Shown one piece after another: positions 28,653 to 38,070 of a stretch of 64,000 nucleotides of DNA. A model generated the notes under the pieces. The model was not told the DNA's origin, searched no databases, and saw only the letters and a program-made list of their open reading frames with translations. The translations under genes were made by a program, and so were the position numbers. The DNA comes from Scandinavium manionii (GTDB lineage Bacteria > Pseudomonadota > Gammaproteobacteria > Enterobacterales > Enterobacteriaceae): the NCBI RefSeq assembly GCF_024764775.1, contig NZ_JALIGC010000038.1:496001-560000 (forward strand). Direction: 5' to 3'. Numbering within the stretch: position 1 is the stretch's first letter; each line of letters opens with the position of its first letter.

Positions 28653-29141
28653 TTATTTCCGTGAAGGTTTCCCGTCGTGTGGACCAAAAAACTGTGGTGG
28701 ATGGTCCACCCATCGGTCCTGGCGGGTCGCGGCGTACTCGGGATTTAGCGGATAATATATCCGGTTGTGTTTTTTATTCACTTCACCGACGACCAGTAAC
28801 TCCACCTCTTCCTCAGTATTATTGATGAAGGTGTGGCAGACACCAGTGCCTGACGGGAATCCCACGCTGTCGCCCGGTTCCAGCTGCCAGAGGTAGCCGT
28901 TGATCCACGCCTGAGGGCGGCCTTCAATCACGTAGATAAACTCTTCTTCATCGCTTTCGGCGTGGGGATAGGAGGTGCGTCTGCCAGGTGAAAGACGCTC
29001 ATGGTGAATGCCGAGACGCATCAGGCCCAACTTGCGGGCCAACGGCGCGCCAACGGAAAACAGCTCTTTGCTATCGGGATAACCGGCGTTATCAGGCTCT
29101 TCCAGCTCGCGCCAGTGTCGAATACAGTCTGGTCTTTTCAT
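28653..29141 (-). CDS. Cupin-domain protein of unknown function
   Basis: This 162-residue cytosolic protein has a single cupin barrel. Motif 1 is about residues 58-78 (SYPHAESDEEEFIYVIEG) with metal-ligand-like His and Glu residues. Motif 2 is PGDSVGFPSGTGVCHTFIN (about 88-107) with the second His. The architecture suits a metal-dependent dioxygenase, isomerase or sugar-binding protein, but no substrate can be named. It is divergent from zur (112-base gap), so zinc-related regulation is possible but no Zur box was identified. Confidence 0.75.
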   Translation of the reverse strand: MKRPDCIRHWRELEEPDNAGYPDSKELFSVGAPLARKLGLMRLGIHHERLSPGRRTSYPHAESDEEEFIYVIEGRPQAWINGYLWQLEPGDSVGFPSGTGVCHTFINNTEEEVELLVVGEVNKKHNRIYYPLNPEYAATRQDRWVDHPPQFFGPHDGKPSRK

Positions 29142-29253
29142 GGTGTTCCCTCAGGTAGTGATGCGTCAGGTATAGCATACCCTGCAGGTTATCGGCGTTT
29201 CGGCCATAACATGATAAAGTAGGCGTTTACTTTACACCCGATTCGAGGCGCCT

Positions 29254-29775
29254 ATGGACCAGACTACTCCACAAGACATGCTCGTGCAGGCCGAAAGGCT
29301 TTGCGCACAACGTGGCGTTCGTCTGACACCGCAACGCCTCGAAGTGTTACGCCTGATGACGTTGCAACAGGGCGCCATCAGCGCGTACGACCTGCTGGAC
29401 CTGCTGAAAGTCAGTGAGCCGCAGGCGAAACCGCCCACCGTTTATCGCGCGCTGGAGTTTTTACTCGAGCAAGGGTTTGTGCATAAGGTGGAATCGACCA
29501 ATAGCTACGTGCTGTGCCATCTGTTTGATAAACCGTCGCATACGTCGGCGATGTTTATTTGCGATCGCTGTGGCGTGGTGAAGGAAGAAGCGGCTGACGG
29601 GGTGGAAGACATTATGCATACGCTGGCAGCCCGCATGGGGTTTGCGCTGCGTCATAATGTGATTGAGGCGCATGGGCTGTGCTCAGGATGTGTCGAAGTG
29701 GAAGCTTGCCGCACGCAGGACTGCTGCGGTCATGACCATACGATTCAAATCAAACGAAAACCTGGTCAGAAGTAA
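29254..29775 (+). CDS. zur: Zinc uptake regulator Zur
   Basis: This Fur-family repressor shuts off znuABC and other zinc genes when zinc is plentiful. The 173 residues (E. coli 171) have the winged helix in residues 1-85 (TPQRLEVLRLM...PPTVYRALEFLLEQG). The dimerisation domain carries the structural zinc cysteines CDRC (near residue 106) and CSGC (near 145), plus a Cys/His-rich tail CCGHDH. A weak hairpin without a U tract (29792-29810) follows. Confidence 0.96.
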   Translation: MDQTTPQDMLVQAERLCAQRGVRLTPQRLEVLRLMTLQQGAISAYDLLDLLKVSEPQAKPPTVYRALEFLLEQGFVHKVESTNSYVLCHLFDKPSHTSAMFICDRCGVVKEEAADGVEDIMHTLAARMGFALRHNVIEAHGLCSGCVEVEACRTQDCCGHDHTIQIKRKPGQK

Positions 29776-29851
29776 GCCCCAGAAAAAGAGTGGGCGGCCT
29801 TAAGCCGCCCCGAGGGTTGTACTTCCTGGTACGCACGGCTAGTGCGTTTGA

Positions 29852-30061
29852 TTACCAGCGGTAATCGTTGCGGGTTTCCCAGTCTTTCACTTCGTTCTCG
29901 GCCTGATCTTTCGCATAACCGTAACGTTCCTGGATTTTCCCGACCAGCTGGTCACGCTTACCTTCGATAACCGTAAAATCATCATCGGTGAGCTTACCCC
30001 ATTTCTCTTTCACTTTACCTTTCAGCTGTTTCCAGTTGCCGCCGACTTCGTCTTTATTCAT
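29852..30061 (-). CDS. yjbJ: CsbD-family stress protein YjbJ
   Basis: This 69-residue, highly charged soluble protein matches E. coli YjbJ from start (MNKDEVGGNWKQLKGKVKEKWG) to end (VKDWETRNDYRW). YjbJ is abundant in stationary phase and osmotic stress and belongs to the CsbD family; its function is unknown. The gene stands alone. Confidence 0.95.
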   Translation of the reverse strand: MNKDEVGGNWKQLKGKVKEKWGKLTDDDFTVIEGKRDQLVGKIQERYGYAKDQAENEVKDWETRNDYRW

Positions 30062-30208
30062 GATCTATTCCTCATCAGTTCGGTGGTGCAGAGTGAAAAT
30101 ACATCGTCCGTTACACCGTTTTCTGCTGGACGTGATAAAGAGTATAGGTAAGCATTTCGCCATCCGGGGATTATTCAGAATCTTTAACCACCAGGTGAAA
30201 TTAAGCCG

Positions 30209-31528
30209 TTACGAAAACCACGTTCCTTGCTGCCAGTGACGCCGCCAAATCCACGCCAGAGACAGCCCGCGCAGCGCCAGGAACACCGCCAGCGCCAACC
30301 ACAATCCGTGGTTACCTAACACCGGCACCGTCAGCAGCGTGAGAGCAAAACCGGCGGCCGCCACCGCCATGCTGTTACGCATTTCCGCCCCGCGCGTTGC
30401 GCCGATAAACATCCCGTCGAGCAGATAACACCACACGCCGATCACCGGTAAAACCACCTGCCAGATGACGTAGCGATCGGCCAGCTCGCGCAGTTGGGTT
30501 ATCGACGTCAGCATCGCGACAATGTGTTCCCCCGCCAAGCAATAAATCAGCGCAAAGGCCAGAGCAACAATTCCGGACTGACGACAGGCCGCTTTCCAGA
30601 CGTCCAATAGCTGGCTGTCATCCCGCGCGCCGTAAGCCTGGCCGGAATGTGCTTCCACCGCATAGGCGAAACCATCCAGGGCGTAGGCGGTGAAGGTGAG
30701 CATTGTCATCAGTACCGCGTTCACGGCGACGATATCGCTGCCCAGCCGTGCGCCAAATACTGTGAGTGCACCAAAACAGAGTTGCAGGAGTAGCGAGCGC
30801 AGCATGATGTCGCGGTTCAACGCCAGCAGGCGGCGGATATTGCCTCGCCAGGCCTCTTTGAGCATATCCAGCGATATACCGCGCAGGTGCAGCACGCGCC
30901 GTACCATCAGCAAGCCAATGAAAAAGGTCGCGTATTCGGAACACGCTGTCGCCAACGCTGCGCCCTGCACGTTCATGTGCAGGCCCATCACCAGCCATAA
31001 ATCGAGCACGATGTTTAAGACGTTGCCGACCACCAGCAAAATCACCGGCGCGCGCGCGTATTGCACGCCGAGCAGCCAGCCGAGCAGAACCAGGTTTGCC
31101 AGGGACGCAGGGGCACTTAACCAACGGATTTCGAGGAAACGCCGCGCCTGTTCCAGTACGGCATCGCTGCCGCCGACAATGTGCAGCGCCAGGTCAATCA
31201 GAGGGGTGCGGAACACAACAATCACCAGGCCCGCCCCCAGCGCCAGCAGCAGAGGCTGTACCAGCGCGCGAGCCAGACGTACAGGGTCTTGAGCGCCGTA
31301 GGCCTGTGCGGTGAGGCCGGTGGTGCTCATGCGCAGGAACAACAACAGCATGAACAGGAAACTGGTCGCCATGGAACCGATCGCCACGCCGCCGAGATAA
31401 ACAGGACTATCAAGATGACCGATGACCGCCGTATCCACCAGACCCAACAGCGGCACGGTGATATTTGAGAAAATCATCGGCAGCGCGAGACGCCACAATG
31501 CCTTGTCTGCAGTGGTGAAGAGCGACAT
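30209..31528 (-). CDS. dinF: MATE-family efflux protein DinF
   Basis: This 439-residue MATE exporter has twelve predicted spans. The N-terminal half includes LALPMIFSNITVPLLGLVDTAVIG, and a related second half begins near residue 240. In E. coli it protects against oxidative stress and bile salts and is SOS-induced by readthrough from lexA. The same lexA-dinF order is found here with a 138-base gap and no evident terminator between the genes. Confidence 0.94.
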   Translation of the reverse strand: MSLFTTADKALWRLALPMIFSNITVPLLGLVDTAVIGHLDSPVYLGGVAIGSMATSFLFMLLLFLRMSTTGLTAQAYGAQDPVRLARALVQPLLLALGAGLVIVVFRTPLIDLALHIVGGSDAVLEQARRFLEIRWLSAPASLANLVLLGWLLGVQYARAPVILLVVGNVLNIVLDLWLVMGLHMNVQGAALATACSEYATFFIGLLMVRRVLHLRGISLDMLKEAWRGNIRRLLALNRDIMLRSLLLQLCFGALTVFGARLGSDIVAVNAVLMTMLTFTAYALDGFAYAVEAHSGQAYGARDDSQLLDVWKAACRQSGIVALAFALIYCLAGEHIVAMLTSITQLRELADRYVIWQVVLPVIGVWCYLLDGMFIGATRGAEMRNSMAVAAAGFALTLLTVPVLGNHGLWLALAVFLALRGLSLAWIWRRHWQQGTWFS

Positions 31529-31666
31529 GAGAAAACCTGTGATTGTGAATGGGTAAAACGAAGTGACGCCAGAATAGCGCCACTCTTCCCGTCAAAACTT
31601 ACGTGCTGATGTTCTGGCGATGTATGCCTGAACGCAACGTGAATTATTGAGGGTGTCTAAAGCTAA

Positions 31667-32275
31667 TTACAGCCACTCGCCGTTGCGAATAACGCCAACC
31701 GCCAGCCCTTCGATGGAGAAGCTCTGCTGACGCAGATCGACCACAATCGGAGAAAACTCGCTATTTTCAGGCAACAGTTCAACGGTGCTGCCCTGCTTTT
31801 TCAGGCGCTTAACCGTCACTTCATCGTCGATACGGGCGACAACGACCTGACCATTACGCACATCCTGCGTTTTATGAACCGCGAGCAAATCCCCGTCGAG
31901 AATACCGATATCACGCATCGACATTCCGCTGACGCGCAGCAGGAAATCGGCGCTCGGCTTGAACATCGCCGGGTCAACCTGGTAGTGGCCTTCGATATGC
32001 TGCTGTGCCAGCAGGGGTTCACCCGCCGCAACACGCCCGATCAGCGGGATACCGGTTTCTTCTTCTACCAGAAGACGAATGCCACGAGAGGCACCGGAAA
32101 CAATCTCAAGAACGCCTTTACGTGCCAGCGCTTTCAAGTGCTCTTCAGCCGCGTTCGGGGAACGGAACCCCAAGCGCTGCGCGATTTCCGCACGCGTTGG
32201 CGGCATGCCCGTCTGGCTGATGTGATCCCGGATAAGATCGAACACCTCTTGCTGCCTGGTCGTTAACGCTTTCAT
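31667..32275 (-). CDS. lexA: SOS repressor LexA
   Basis: LexA represses SOS genes and cleaves itself when RecA is activated. The 202 residues equal E. coli LexA. The N-terminal helix-turn-helix (about 28-47) is followed by the scissile Ala84-Gly85 (RVAAGEPL). The catalytic dyad is Ser119 (SGMSM) and Lys156 (EVTVKRL). The start at 32275 (MKALTTRQQEV) was chosen by alignment. Two SOS boxes overlap the promoter, giving autorepression; dinF is downstream in the same unit. Confidence 0.98.
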   Translation of the reverse strand: MKALTTRQQEVFDLIRDHISQTGMPPTRAEIAQRLGFRSPNAAEEHLKALARKGVLEIVSGASRGIRLLVEEETGIPLIGRVAAGEPLLAQQHIEGHYQVDPAMFKPSADFLLRVSGMSMRDIGILDGDLLAVHKTQDVRNGQVVVARIDDEVTVKRLKKQGSTVELLPENSEFSPIVVDLRQQSFSIEGLAVGVIRNGEWL

Positions 32276-32283
32276 TCCGCCCC

Positions 32284-32299
32284 CTGGGTGCATATACAG
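32284..32299. promoter_or_regulatory. SOS box 2 of lexA
   Basis: On the minus strand CTGTATATGCACCCAG keeps the CTGT-N8-CCAG form of the promoter-proximal E. coli lexA box. It is 9 bases from the start codon. Confidence 0.85.
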
Positions 32300-32304
32300 T
32301 TATG

Positions 32305-32320
32305 CTGTGAGTATATACAG
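32305..32320. promoter_or_regulatory. SOS box 1 of lexA
   Basis: On the minus strand CTGTATATACTCACAG is a near-perfect LexA site. It is spaced 21 bases centre to centre from box 2, as in E. coli. Confidence 0.93.
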
Positions 32321-32384
32321 TTAATGGCGAATTTGGAACCGCAAAACGCACAAAAAACCAGACGTTTGCGTAATTCTGCGGGTG

Positions 32385-32753
32385 TTATCGATAATGCGAC
32401 CACAACAGCGTTACCCAGGTGAGTAAGGCGACACCAATTGCCAGAAACACCGCGGCGGAACCCATATCTTTTGCACGACCTGACAGTTCGTGGCGTTCCG
32501 TCCCAATGCGGTCAACCACCGCTTCAATCGCACTGTTGATAATTTCCACTATCATCACCAGAAGCACTGAGCCAATCAGTAACACTCGGGTGATGGCATC
32601 CACATCTAACCAACAGGCGAGAATGATGGCGATAACGGCGGCAACGCCTTCCTGGCGGAACGCGGCTTCGTTTTGCCATGCGGCACGAAAACCTTTCCAG
32701 GAGTAGCCTGCTGCTTTGAAGATTCGGGTTAACCCGGTGGTATCATTTGCCAT
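32385..32753 (-). CDS. dgkA: Diacylglycerol kinase DgkA
   Basis: This 122-residue inner-membrane homotrimer phosphorylates diacylglycerol left over from membrane-derived oligosaccharide synthesis. Three transmembrane helices and the conserved NSAIEAVVDRIGTERHELSG catalytic segment (about 72-91) are present. The start at 32753 (MANDTTG) follows the E. coli protein; one upstream in-frame TTG is not needed. It is divergent from plsB (129-base gap), as in E. coli. Confidence 0.96.
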   Translation of the reverse strand: MANDTTGLTRIFKAAGYSWKGFRAAWQNEAAFRQEGVAAVIAIILACWLDVDAITRVLLIGSVLLVMIVEIINSAIEAVVDRIGTERHELSGRAKDMGSAAVFLAIGVALLTWVTLLWSHYR

Positions 32754-32882
32754 CAAAAGAACCTTTTACATTATTTAGCATCAATGTCACTGCGCGCCTG
32801 ACGCGGTAGAACAGATATTCTGTGCACTTTCTGTTATCCTTGCGGCGCATTTGCATGATTAACCAGAGGCTTTACATCGTTT

Positions 32883-35303
32883 ATGTCTGGCTGGCCACGA
32901 ATTTACTACAAATTACTGAATTTACCATTAAGCGTGCTGGTAAAAAGTAAGTCTATCCCGGCAAATCCTGCTGAGGAACTTGGACTCGATACCTCACGCC
33001 CTATTATGTACGTTCTGCCGTATAACTCGAAGGCAGATCTGCTGACTTTACGCGCCCAATGTCTGGCGCACGGTCTTCCGGACCCGCTTGAGCCGCTCGA
33101 AATCGACGGCACCGAGCTGCCGCGTTACGTGTTCATTCACGGCGGGCCGCGTGCGTTTACGTATTACACGCCGAAAGAAGAGTCTATCAAGCTGTTCCAC
33201 AATTATCTGGATTTGCATCGCAGCAATCCAGAACTTGATGTGCAGATGGTGCCGGTGTCCGTGATGTTTGGACGCTCTCCGGGCCGCGAAAAAGGCGAAG
33301 TCAACCCGCCGCTGCGCATGATGAATGGCTTCCAGAAATTCTTTGCCGTGACCTGGCTCGGTCGCGACAGCTTCGTGCGTTTCTCACCGTCCGTTTCGCT
33401 GCGCCGCATGGCCACCGAGCACGGCACCGACAAAATTATCGCACAGAAGCTGGCCCGTGTGGCACGAACGCACTTTGCCCGTCAGCGTCTGGCGGCCGTA
33501 GGCCCACGCCTACCTGCACGTCAGGACTTGTTTAACAAGCTGCTGGCGTCCAAAGCGATTGCCCGCGCGGTAGAAGACGAAGCGCGCAGCAAGAAAATTT
33601 CCCATGAGAAAGCGCAGCAAAACGCCGTCGCCCTGATGGAAGAGATTGCCGCCAACTTCTCTTACGAAATGATTCGCCTCACTGACCGCGTGCTGGGCTT
33701 CACCTGGAACCGTTTGTACCAGGGGATCAACGTGAATAACGCCGAGCGCGTGCGCCAGCTGGCTCACGATGGCCATGAAATTGTGTATGTGCCCTGCCAC
33801 CGCAGTCACATGGACTACATGCTGCTGTCCTACGTGCTCTATCACCAGGGGCTGGTGCCGCCGCATATCGCCGCGGGCATCAACCTGAACTTCTGGCCAG
33901 CCGGCCCGATTTTCCGTCGTCTGGGCGCGTTCTTTATCCGTCGTACCTTCAAGGGCAACAAGCTCTATTCCACTGTGTTCCGTGAATACCTCGGCGAGCT
34001 GTTCAGCCGTGGTTACTCCGTAGAATACTTCGTGGAAGGCGGGCGTTCCCGTACCGGTCGTCTGCTGGACCCGAAAACCGGCACCCTGTCGATGACCATT
34101 CAGGCAATGCTGCGCGGCGGCACCCGACCTATCACCCTCGTACCGATCTACATCGGCTATGAGCATGTGATGGAAGTGGGAACTTACGCGAAAGAACTGC
34201 GTGGTGCGACTAAAGAGAAAGAGAGCCTGCCGCAGATGCTGCGCGGGTTAAGCAAGCTGCGCAATCTCGGCCAGGGTTACGTCAACTTTGGCGAACCGTT
34301 GCCGCTGATGACCTACCTGAACCAGCACGTGCCGGAATGGCGTGAATCAATCGATCCGATTGAATCCATTCGCCCGGCATGGCTGACGCCAACGGTGAAT
34401 AACATCGCCGATGATCTGATGGTGCGTATTAACAACGCGGGCGCGGCTAACGCCATGAACCTGTGTGTGACTGCGCTGCTGGCGTCGCGCCAACGTTCTC
34501 TGACTCGCGAGCAGCTGACCGAACAGTTGGATTGCTATCTGCAGCTGATGCGCAATGTGCCGTACGCAGCAGATGCCACGGTGCCGTCGGTCACTGCCAG
34601 CGCGCTGATTGACCACGCGTTGCAGATGAACAAGTTCGAAGTCGAGAAAGACACCATCGGCGATATCATCATTCTGCCGCGCGAGCAGGCAGTGCTGATG
34701 ACTTACTATCGCAACAACATCACCCACATGCTGATGATCCCGTCCCTGCTGGCGGCCATCGTTACGCAGCATCGCACTATCTCCCGCACCGAGATGGTCC
34801 GTCATGTGGAGATGCTGTATCCGATGCTGAAATCCGAACTGTTCCTGCGCTGGGAAAAGGAAGAGCTGGCGGGCGTGATTGACGAGCTGCTGGCAGAAAT
34901 GCAGCGTCAGGAACTGGTGACTATTGAGAACGACGATGTTCGCATTAATCCGTCGCACTCCCGCACCCTGCAGCTGTTGGCCGCCGGAGCACGTGAAACG
35001 CTGCAACGTTACGCGATAACCTTCTGGCTGCTGAGCGCGAATCCGTCCATCAACCGTAGCACGCTTGAAAAAGAGAGCCGTACCGTGGCTCAGCGTCTGT
35101 CGGTGCTGCACGGCATCAATGCGCCGGAGTTCTTCGACAAAGCGGTGTTCAGTACTCTGGTGCTGACCCTGCGCGACGAAGGCTACATCAGCGACAGTGG
35201 CGATGCCGAACCGGCTGAGACGATGAAAATCTATCAGCTGCTGGCCGAACTGCTGACACCGGACGTCCGTCTGACTATCGAGAGCGCCAGTCAGGACGCT
35301 TAA
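32883..35303 (+). CDS. plsB: Glycerol-3-phosphate acyltransferase PlsB
   Basis: This inner-membrane-associated enzyme makes lysophosphatidic acid from glycerol-3-phosphate and acyl-ACP or acyl-CoA, the first step of phospholipid synthesis. It is 806 residues long (E. coli 807). The acyltransferase signature HX4D is in VPCHRSHMDYM (near residue 304), followed by substrate-binding FIRRTFKGNKLYS and EYFVEGGRSRTGR. A strong bidirectional terminator follows the stop. Confidence 0.97.
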   Translation: MSGWPRIYYKLLNLPLSVLVKSKSIPANPAEELGLDTSRPIMYVLPYNSKADLLTLRAQCLAHGLPDPLEPLEIDGTELPRYVFIHGGPRAFTYYTPKEESIKLFHNYLDLHRSNPELDVQMVPVSVMFGRSPGREKGEVNPPLRMMNGFQKFFAVTWLGRDSFVRFSPSVSLRRMATEHGTDKIIAQKLARVARTHFARQRLAAVGPRLPARQDLFNKLLASKAIARAVEDEARSKKISHEKAQQNAVALMEEIAANFSYEMIRLTDRVLGFTWNRLYQGINVNNAERVRQLAHDGHEIVYVPCHRSHMDYMLLSYVLYHQGLVPPHIAAGINLNFWPAGPIFRRLGAFFIRRTFKGNKLYSTVFREYLGELFSRGYSVEYFVEGGRSRTGRLLDPKTGTLSMTIQAMLRGGTRPITLVPIYIGYEHVMEVGTYAKELRGATKEKESLPQMLRGLSKLRNLGQGYVNFGEPLPLMTYLNQHVPEWRESIDPIESIRPAWLTPTVNNIADDLMVRINNAGAANAMNLCVTALLASRQRSLTREQLTEQLDCYLQLMRNVPYAADATVPSVTASALIDHALQMNKFEVEKDTIGDIIILPREQAVLMTYYRNNITHMLMIPSLLAAIVTQHRTISRTEMVRHVEMLYPMLKSELFLRWEKEELAGVIDELLAEMQRQELVTIENDDVRINPSHSRTLQLLAAGARETLQRYAITFWLLSANPSINRSTLEKESRTVAQRLSVLHGINAPEFFDKAVFSTLVLTLRDEGYISDSGDAEPAETMKIYQLLAELLTPDVRLTIESASQDA

Positions 35304-35313
35304 TGTCAGCACA

Positions 35314-35353
35314 TAAAAAAAGGCGGAGCCATGTGAACGGCTCCGCCTTTTTT
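35314..35353. terminator. Bidirectional terminator between plsB and ubiA
   Basis: AAAAAAAGGCGGAGCC and GGCTCCGCCTTTTTT form a 15-pair stem with A and T runs on both sides. It lies 10 bases past the plsB stop. Confidence 0.92.
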
Positions 35354-35375
35354 GTTTTTGTTGCCAGGTGGTCCT

Positions 35376-35400
35376 GCCCGGCAAGCAATGCGCCGCCGGG
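35376..35400. repeat. REP-like half element between plsB and ubiA
   Basis: GCCCGGC, nine bases, GCCGCCGGG resembles a single enterobacterial REP unit (palindromic, CCCGG ends). It lies just past the ubiA stop. Confidence 0.4.
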
Positions 35401-35406
35401 GAAAAA

Positions 35407-36276
35407 TTAAACCATGTAACTCATCGCCAGACCGATAAACAGTACCAGCCCCACGTAGTTATTGTTCAGAAACGCCTTAAAACAGGCATCACGGTCACGG
35501 TCTTTAATCAGTTTCTGCTGGTAAACGAACAGCGCACCGGCGACAAAAATCGACCAGTAGAACGCCCAGTTTAAACCGCTCATCCAGCCCACGGCGGCCA
35601 TCAGCGCCAGTACGGCCACCTGCAAAATGCCGATGATCAATTTGTCCTGTTTACCGAACAGAATGGCCGTCGATTTCACGCCAATCTTCAGGTCGTCATC
35701 TCTGTCGACCATTGCGTACTGGGTGTCGTACGCCACGGCCCAGCAAATATTGGCGAGGAACATCAGCCAGCAACTCAGGGGCAGCGATTCACTCACGGCG
35801 GCATAGGCCATCGGAATCGACCAGCCAAACGCCGCGCCCAGCACCACTTGCGGCAGATGGGTGTAACGCTTCATAAATGGATACACCCACGCCAGCGCCA
35901 GACCTGCCACCGACAGCAGAATGGTCATCTTATTGAGCGTCAGTACCAGCAGGAACGACAGCACCACCAGCACGATAAACAGCGTACGCGCCGCTTTTTC
36001 GCTCACGTCACCGCTGGGTAAAGGTCGATGTGCCGTGCGTTTAACATGGCCGTCGATTTTGCGGTCTGCGTAATCATTGACCACGCAGCCGGCGGCGCGC
36101 ATCAGCCAGACGCCCGCCACAAATACCGCGAGGATCCACAACGGCGGCACGCCAGGCATCGCCACCCACAGCGCCCATAACGTCGGCCAAAGCAGCAGCA
36201 GCGAGCCGATTGGCTTATCAATTCTCATCAGACGGCTATAAGCCTGCAGCTTATTCTGCGTCAGACTCTTATCCAT
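35407..36276 (-). CDS. ubiA: 4-hydroxybenzoate octaprenyltransferase UbiA
   Basis: This membrane enzyme attaches the polyprenyl tail to 4-hydroxybenzoate in ubiquinone synthesis. The 289 residues (E. coli 290) have eight to nine spans. The two aspartate-rich prenyl-diphosphate motifs are NDYADRKIDGHVKRT (near residue 67) and DTQYAMVDRDDDLKIG (near 185). It follows ubiC by 13 bases and is co-transcribed with it, so substrate formation and its prenylation are linked. Confidence 0.96.
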   Translation of the reverse strand: MDKSLTQNKLQAYSRLMRIDKPIGSLLLLWPTLWALWVAMPGVPPLWILAVFVAGVWLMRAAGCVVNDYADRKIDGHVKRTAHRPLPSGDVSEKAARTLFIVLVVLSFLLVLTLNKMTILLSVAGLALAWVYPFMKRYTHLPQVVLGAAFGWSIPMAYAAVSESLPLSCWLMFLANICWAVAYDTQYAMVDRDDDLKIGVKSTAILFGKQDKLIIGILQVAVLALMAAVGWMSGLNWAFYWSIFVAGALFVYQQKLIKDRDRDACFKAFLNNNYVGLVLFIGLAMSYMV

Positions 36277-36289
36277 AATTCACTTCCTC

Positions 36290-36787
36290 TCAGTACAGCG
36301 GCGACGCAGGCAGAAACAGCTCGGTTAACAACAGCGGTTTTCCGCTCAGCCGGAGGCGGGAACGACGCCCCCACAGCTCTGCATCTTTACCAATTTCAAT
36401 AAAATCACGGGTTAAAGTGGATGACGTAAACAGATAACGCCCCAGCGGCGTTTTGCCCAGCTGTTGCAGCTGAAGCTCGGGCCCGCTCAGGGTGGATTCA
36501 GGCACAACCGTGCGCCCGGCAAGCCAGGGCTCATCGTCGGCACACAGCAAAATTTCACGCAGCCAGTAGCGCGCTTCAACAGGCAGCAATGCCTGCTCTG
36601 CAATAATCTCATCCTGACCGACAAAACCTTCGCGGATAAGCGTCACAGTGACGCGCTTGCCCTGCTGTTCGAAGCGTTTGGTCATGGAATCTTCCAGCAG
36701 CAACCAGTCAAGCTGTGCCGCATCGAGTTCCGGAAGGGTGGTGTAATAGCGTAGCGCACGCAGCTGCGCCAGCGCAGGGTGTGACAT
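36290..36787 (-). CDS. ubiC: Chorismate lyase UbiC
   Basis: UbiC converts chorismate to 4-hydroxybenzoate and pyruvate, the first committed step of ubiquinone synthesis. The 165 residues equal E. coli UbiC. Conserved LLEDSMTKRFEQQGKRV, REILLCADDEPWLAGRTVVP and LGRYLFTSSTLTRDFIEIG are present. The start at 36787 (MSHPALAQLR) was chosen by alignment; in-frame residues up to 36952 are not homologous. It is the first gene of the ubiCA operon, downstream of the malM terminator. Confidence 0.96.
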   Translation of the reverse strand: MSHPALAQLRALRYYTTLPELDAAQLDWLLLEDSMTKRFEQQGKRVTVTLIREGFVGQDEIIAEQALLPVEARYWLREILLCADDEPWLAGRTVVPESTLSGPELQLQQLGKTPLGRYLFTSSTLTRDFIEIGKDAELWGRRSRLRLSGKPLLLTELFLPASPLY

Positions 36788-36907
36788 ACCAGGCTCTCCG
36801 ATACATAACTTATCGGCATTGTATCGTAGAAAAGGGTTCGCGGGAGGAAGAAACGTCAATATACGATCAGCCGCGCAACAGCCATGCAACGACCGCTGTT
36901 GCGCCAG

Positions 36908-36937
36908 AAAAAACGGTGCGCCCAAAAGGACGCACCG
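36908..36937 (-). terminator. Terminator of the malK-lamB-malM operon
   Basis: On the minus strand CGGTGCG/CGCACCG is followed by TTTTTT. It lies 39 bases beyond the malM stop. Confidence 0.85.
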
Positions 36938-36975
36938 AATGGCCTGGGCCAAAGATCAGCAATGTGGGGAGACGG

Positions 36976-37953
36976 TCACCCCTTGCCTTTTACACTACTG
37001 ATAAAGGTGGAACGGGCAGAAGTCGAACCGAGGCGCTCGGCTTCATTTAACAGTTTCAGGGCTTTGTCGATGTTGCCCTCGTTAACTGCCTGTTTAATCG
37101 CGGTATTGAAATAGCTTTCGGTGTCATTCAGAACCGGCTCGCTTTTCGCGGCAGGTGCCGTAGAGGCCGCTGAAGCCGCAACCGGCGCTGCAACAGCCGC
37201 CGCCGTTGCCGGTGCCGCAGCAGGAGCTGCGTATACCGGTGCCGCCGTGTTACCCACGGTGACAGGGCCTGGGCCGGACGAGCCAAACAGTGGGCCGACC
37301 AGCACGCTTGAAGCGGAGGACGTTTTCACTTTCAGCTTGATGGTGCCTTCAGAGGCGTGGCGCGCAATCGGGTCCGGAATATCCGGCACCGCGTTACCAA
37401 TACCTTTGGCATACGCTTTCGCCGGATCAACCAGCGTCGTGGTCTGTTGTAAATCCTGCGGCGTGGTGAACACCAGCACGTAAATTTTCTGCTGACCTAA
37501 CGCAGGCGTCAGGCGCATCACACCTTCCAGGCGGTCGGCGCTCATGACGCCCGGTTCCTGGTAGGTGAAATAACTGCTTGGGAAGAACGCGGATGGCGTC
37601 ATGTTCTGATCGAGGATCAGTACGTTCGGCGCATAAACGTGGGTTTGTTTGTTCACTTCGCTGGTGAGGGTGATATTCAGTTCACCAATGTTAGCCGGGA
37701 CGCTATACGCCGCCACCGGGCCGGTAATGCCAGGCACATTCAGCGGCTGACCGCCTCCGGCAAGATCGGTACTTTGGGTTTTGGATTGATCAACAGGCGT
37801 CCAGACCAACTGCTGCAAGGCAGAAGCCGGGATAGCCGGGGCAGCAGCGGTATTCTGCGGCACGAAATTCACGTCAGCGAAACTGACGGCCGGTACGCTT
37901 GCCATCAGGCCAGCTGAGAGGCACAGCGCGATGAGACTTTTTTTCATTTTCAT
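36976..37953 (-). CDS. malM: Maltose operon periplasmic protein MalM
   Basis: This 325-residue periplasmic protein (E. coli 306) has a signal peptide cut near SFA/DVNFVPQ. It is recognised by QLVWTPVDQSKTQ, FFPSSYFTYQEPGVMSADRLEGVM and the C-terminal LNDTESYFNTAIKQAV. The extra length is an alanine/proline-rich linker (about residues 243-275, APAAAPATAAAVAAPVAA type) that is longer than in E. coli. The gene is last in the malK-lamB-malM operon. Its role in maltodextrin use is not known. Confidence 0.94.
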   Translation of the reverse strand: MKMKKSLIALCLSAGLMASVPAVSFADVNFVPQNTAAAPAIPASALQQLVWTPVDQSKTQSTDLAGGGQPLNVPGITGPVAAYSVPANIGELNITLTSEVNKQTHVYAPNVLILDQNMTPSAFFPSSYFTYQEPGVMSADRLEGVMRLTPALGQQKIYVLVFTTPQDLQQTTTLVDPAKAYAKGIGNAVPDIPDPIARHASEGTIKLKVKTSSASSVLVGPLFGSSGPGPVTVGNTAAPVYAAPAAAPATAAAVAAPVAASAASTAPAAKSEPVLNDTESYFNTAIKQAVNEGNIDKALKLLNEAERLGSTSARSTFISSVKGKG

Positions 37954-38014
37954 TTTAATGACCTCAAAAACAGGGCTCAGCGGTAGCCAGGCAATAGCGC
38001 GCTGAGTCTAAATC

Positions 38015-38034
38015 AGAGGGGCTTATGCCCCTCT
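38015..38034 (-). terminator. Attenuating hairpin between lamB and malM
   Basis: AGAGGGGC-TTAT-GCCCCTCT is a perfect 8-pair stem in the 117-base gap after lamB. No U tract follows on the minus strand, so it is more likely an mRNA-stabilising or attenuating hairpin than a full terminator. Confidence 0.55.
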
Positions 38035-38070
38035 TTGTGTGGCATAACAGTGGGTTAACTTAACTGCACA

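Noticed and set aside
34347..35384. 345-codon open frame on the minus strand opposite the plsB 3' end
   Set aside because: It covers the plsB terminator and is a Gln/His/Arg-rich shadow without homology.
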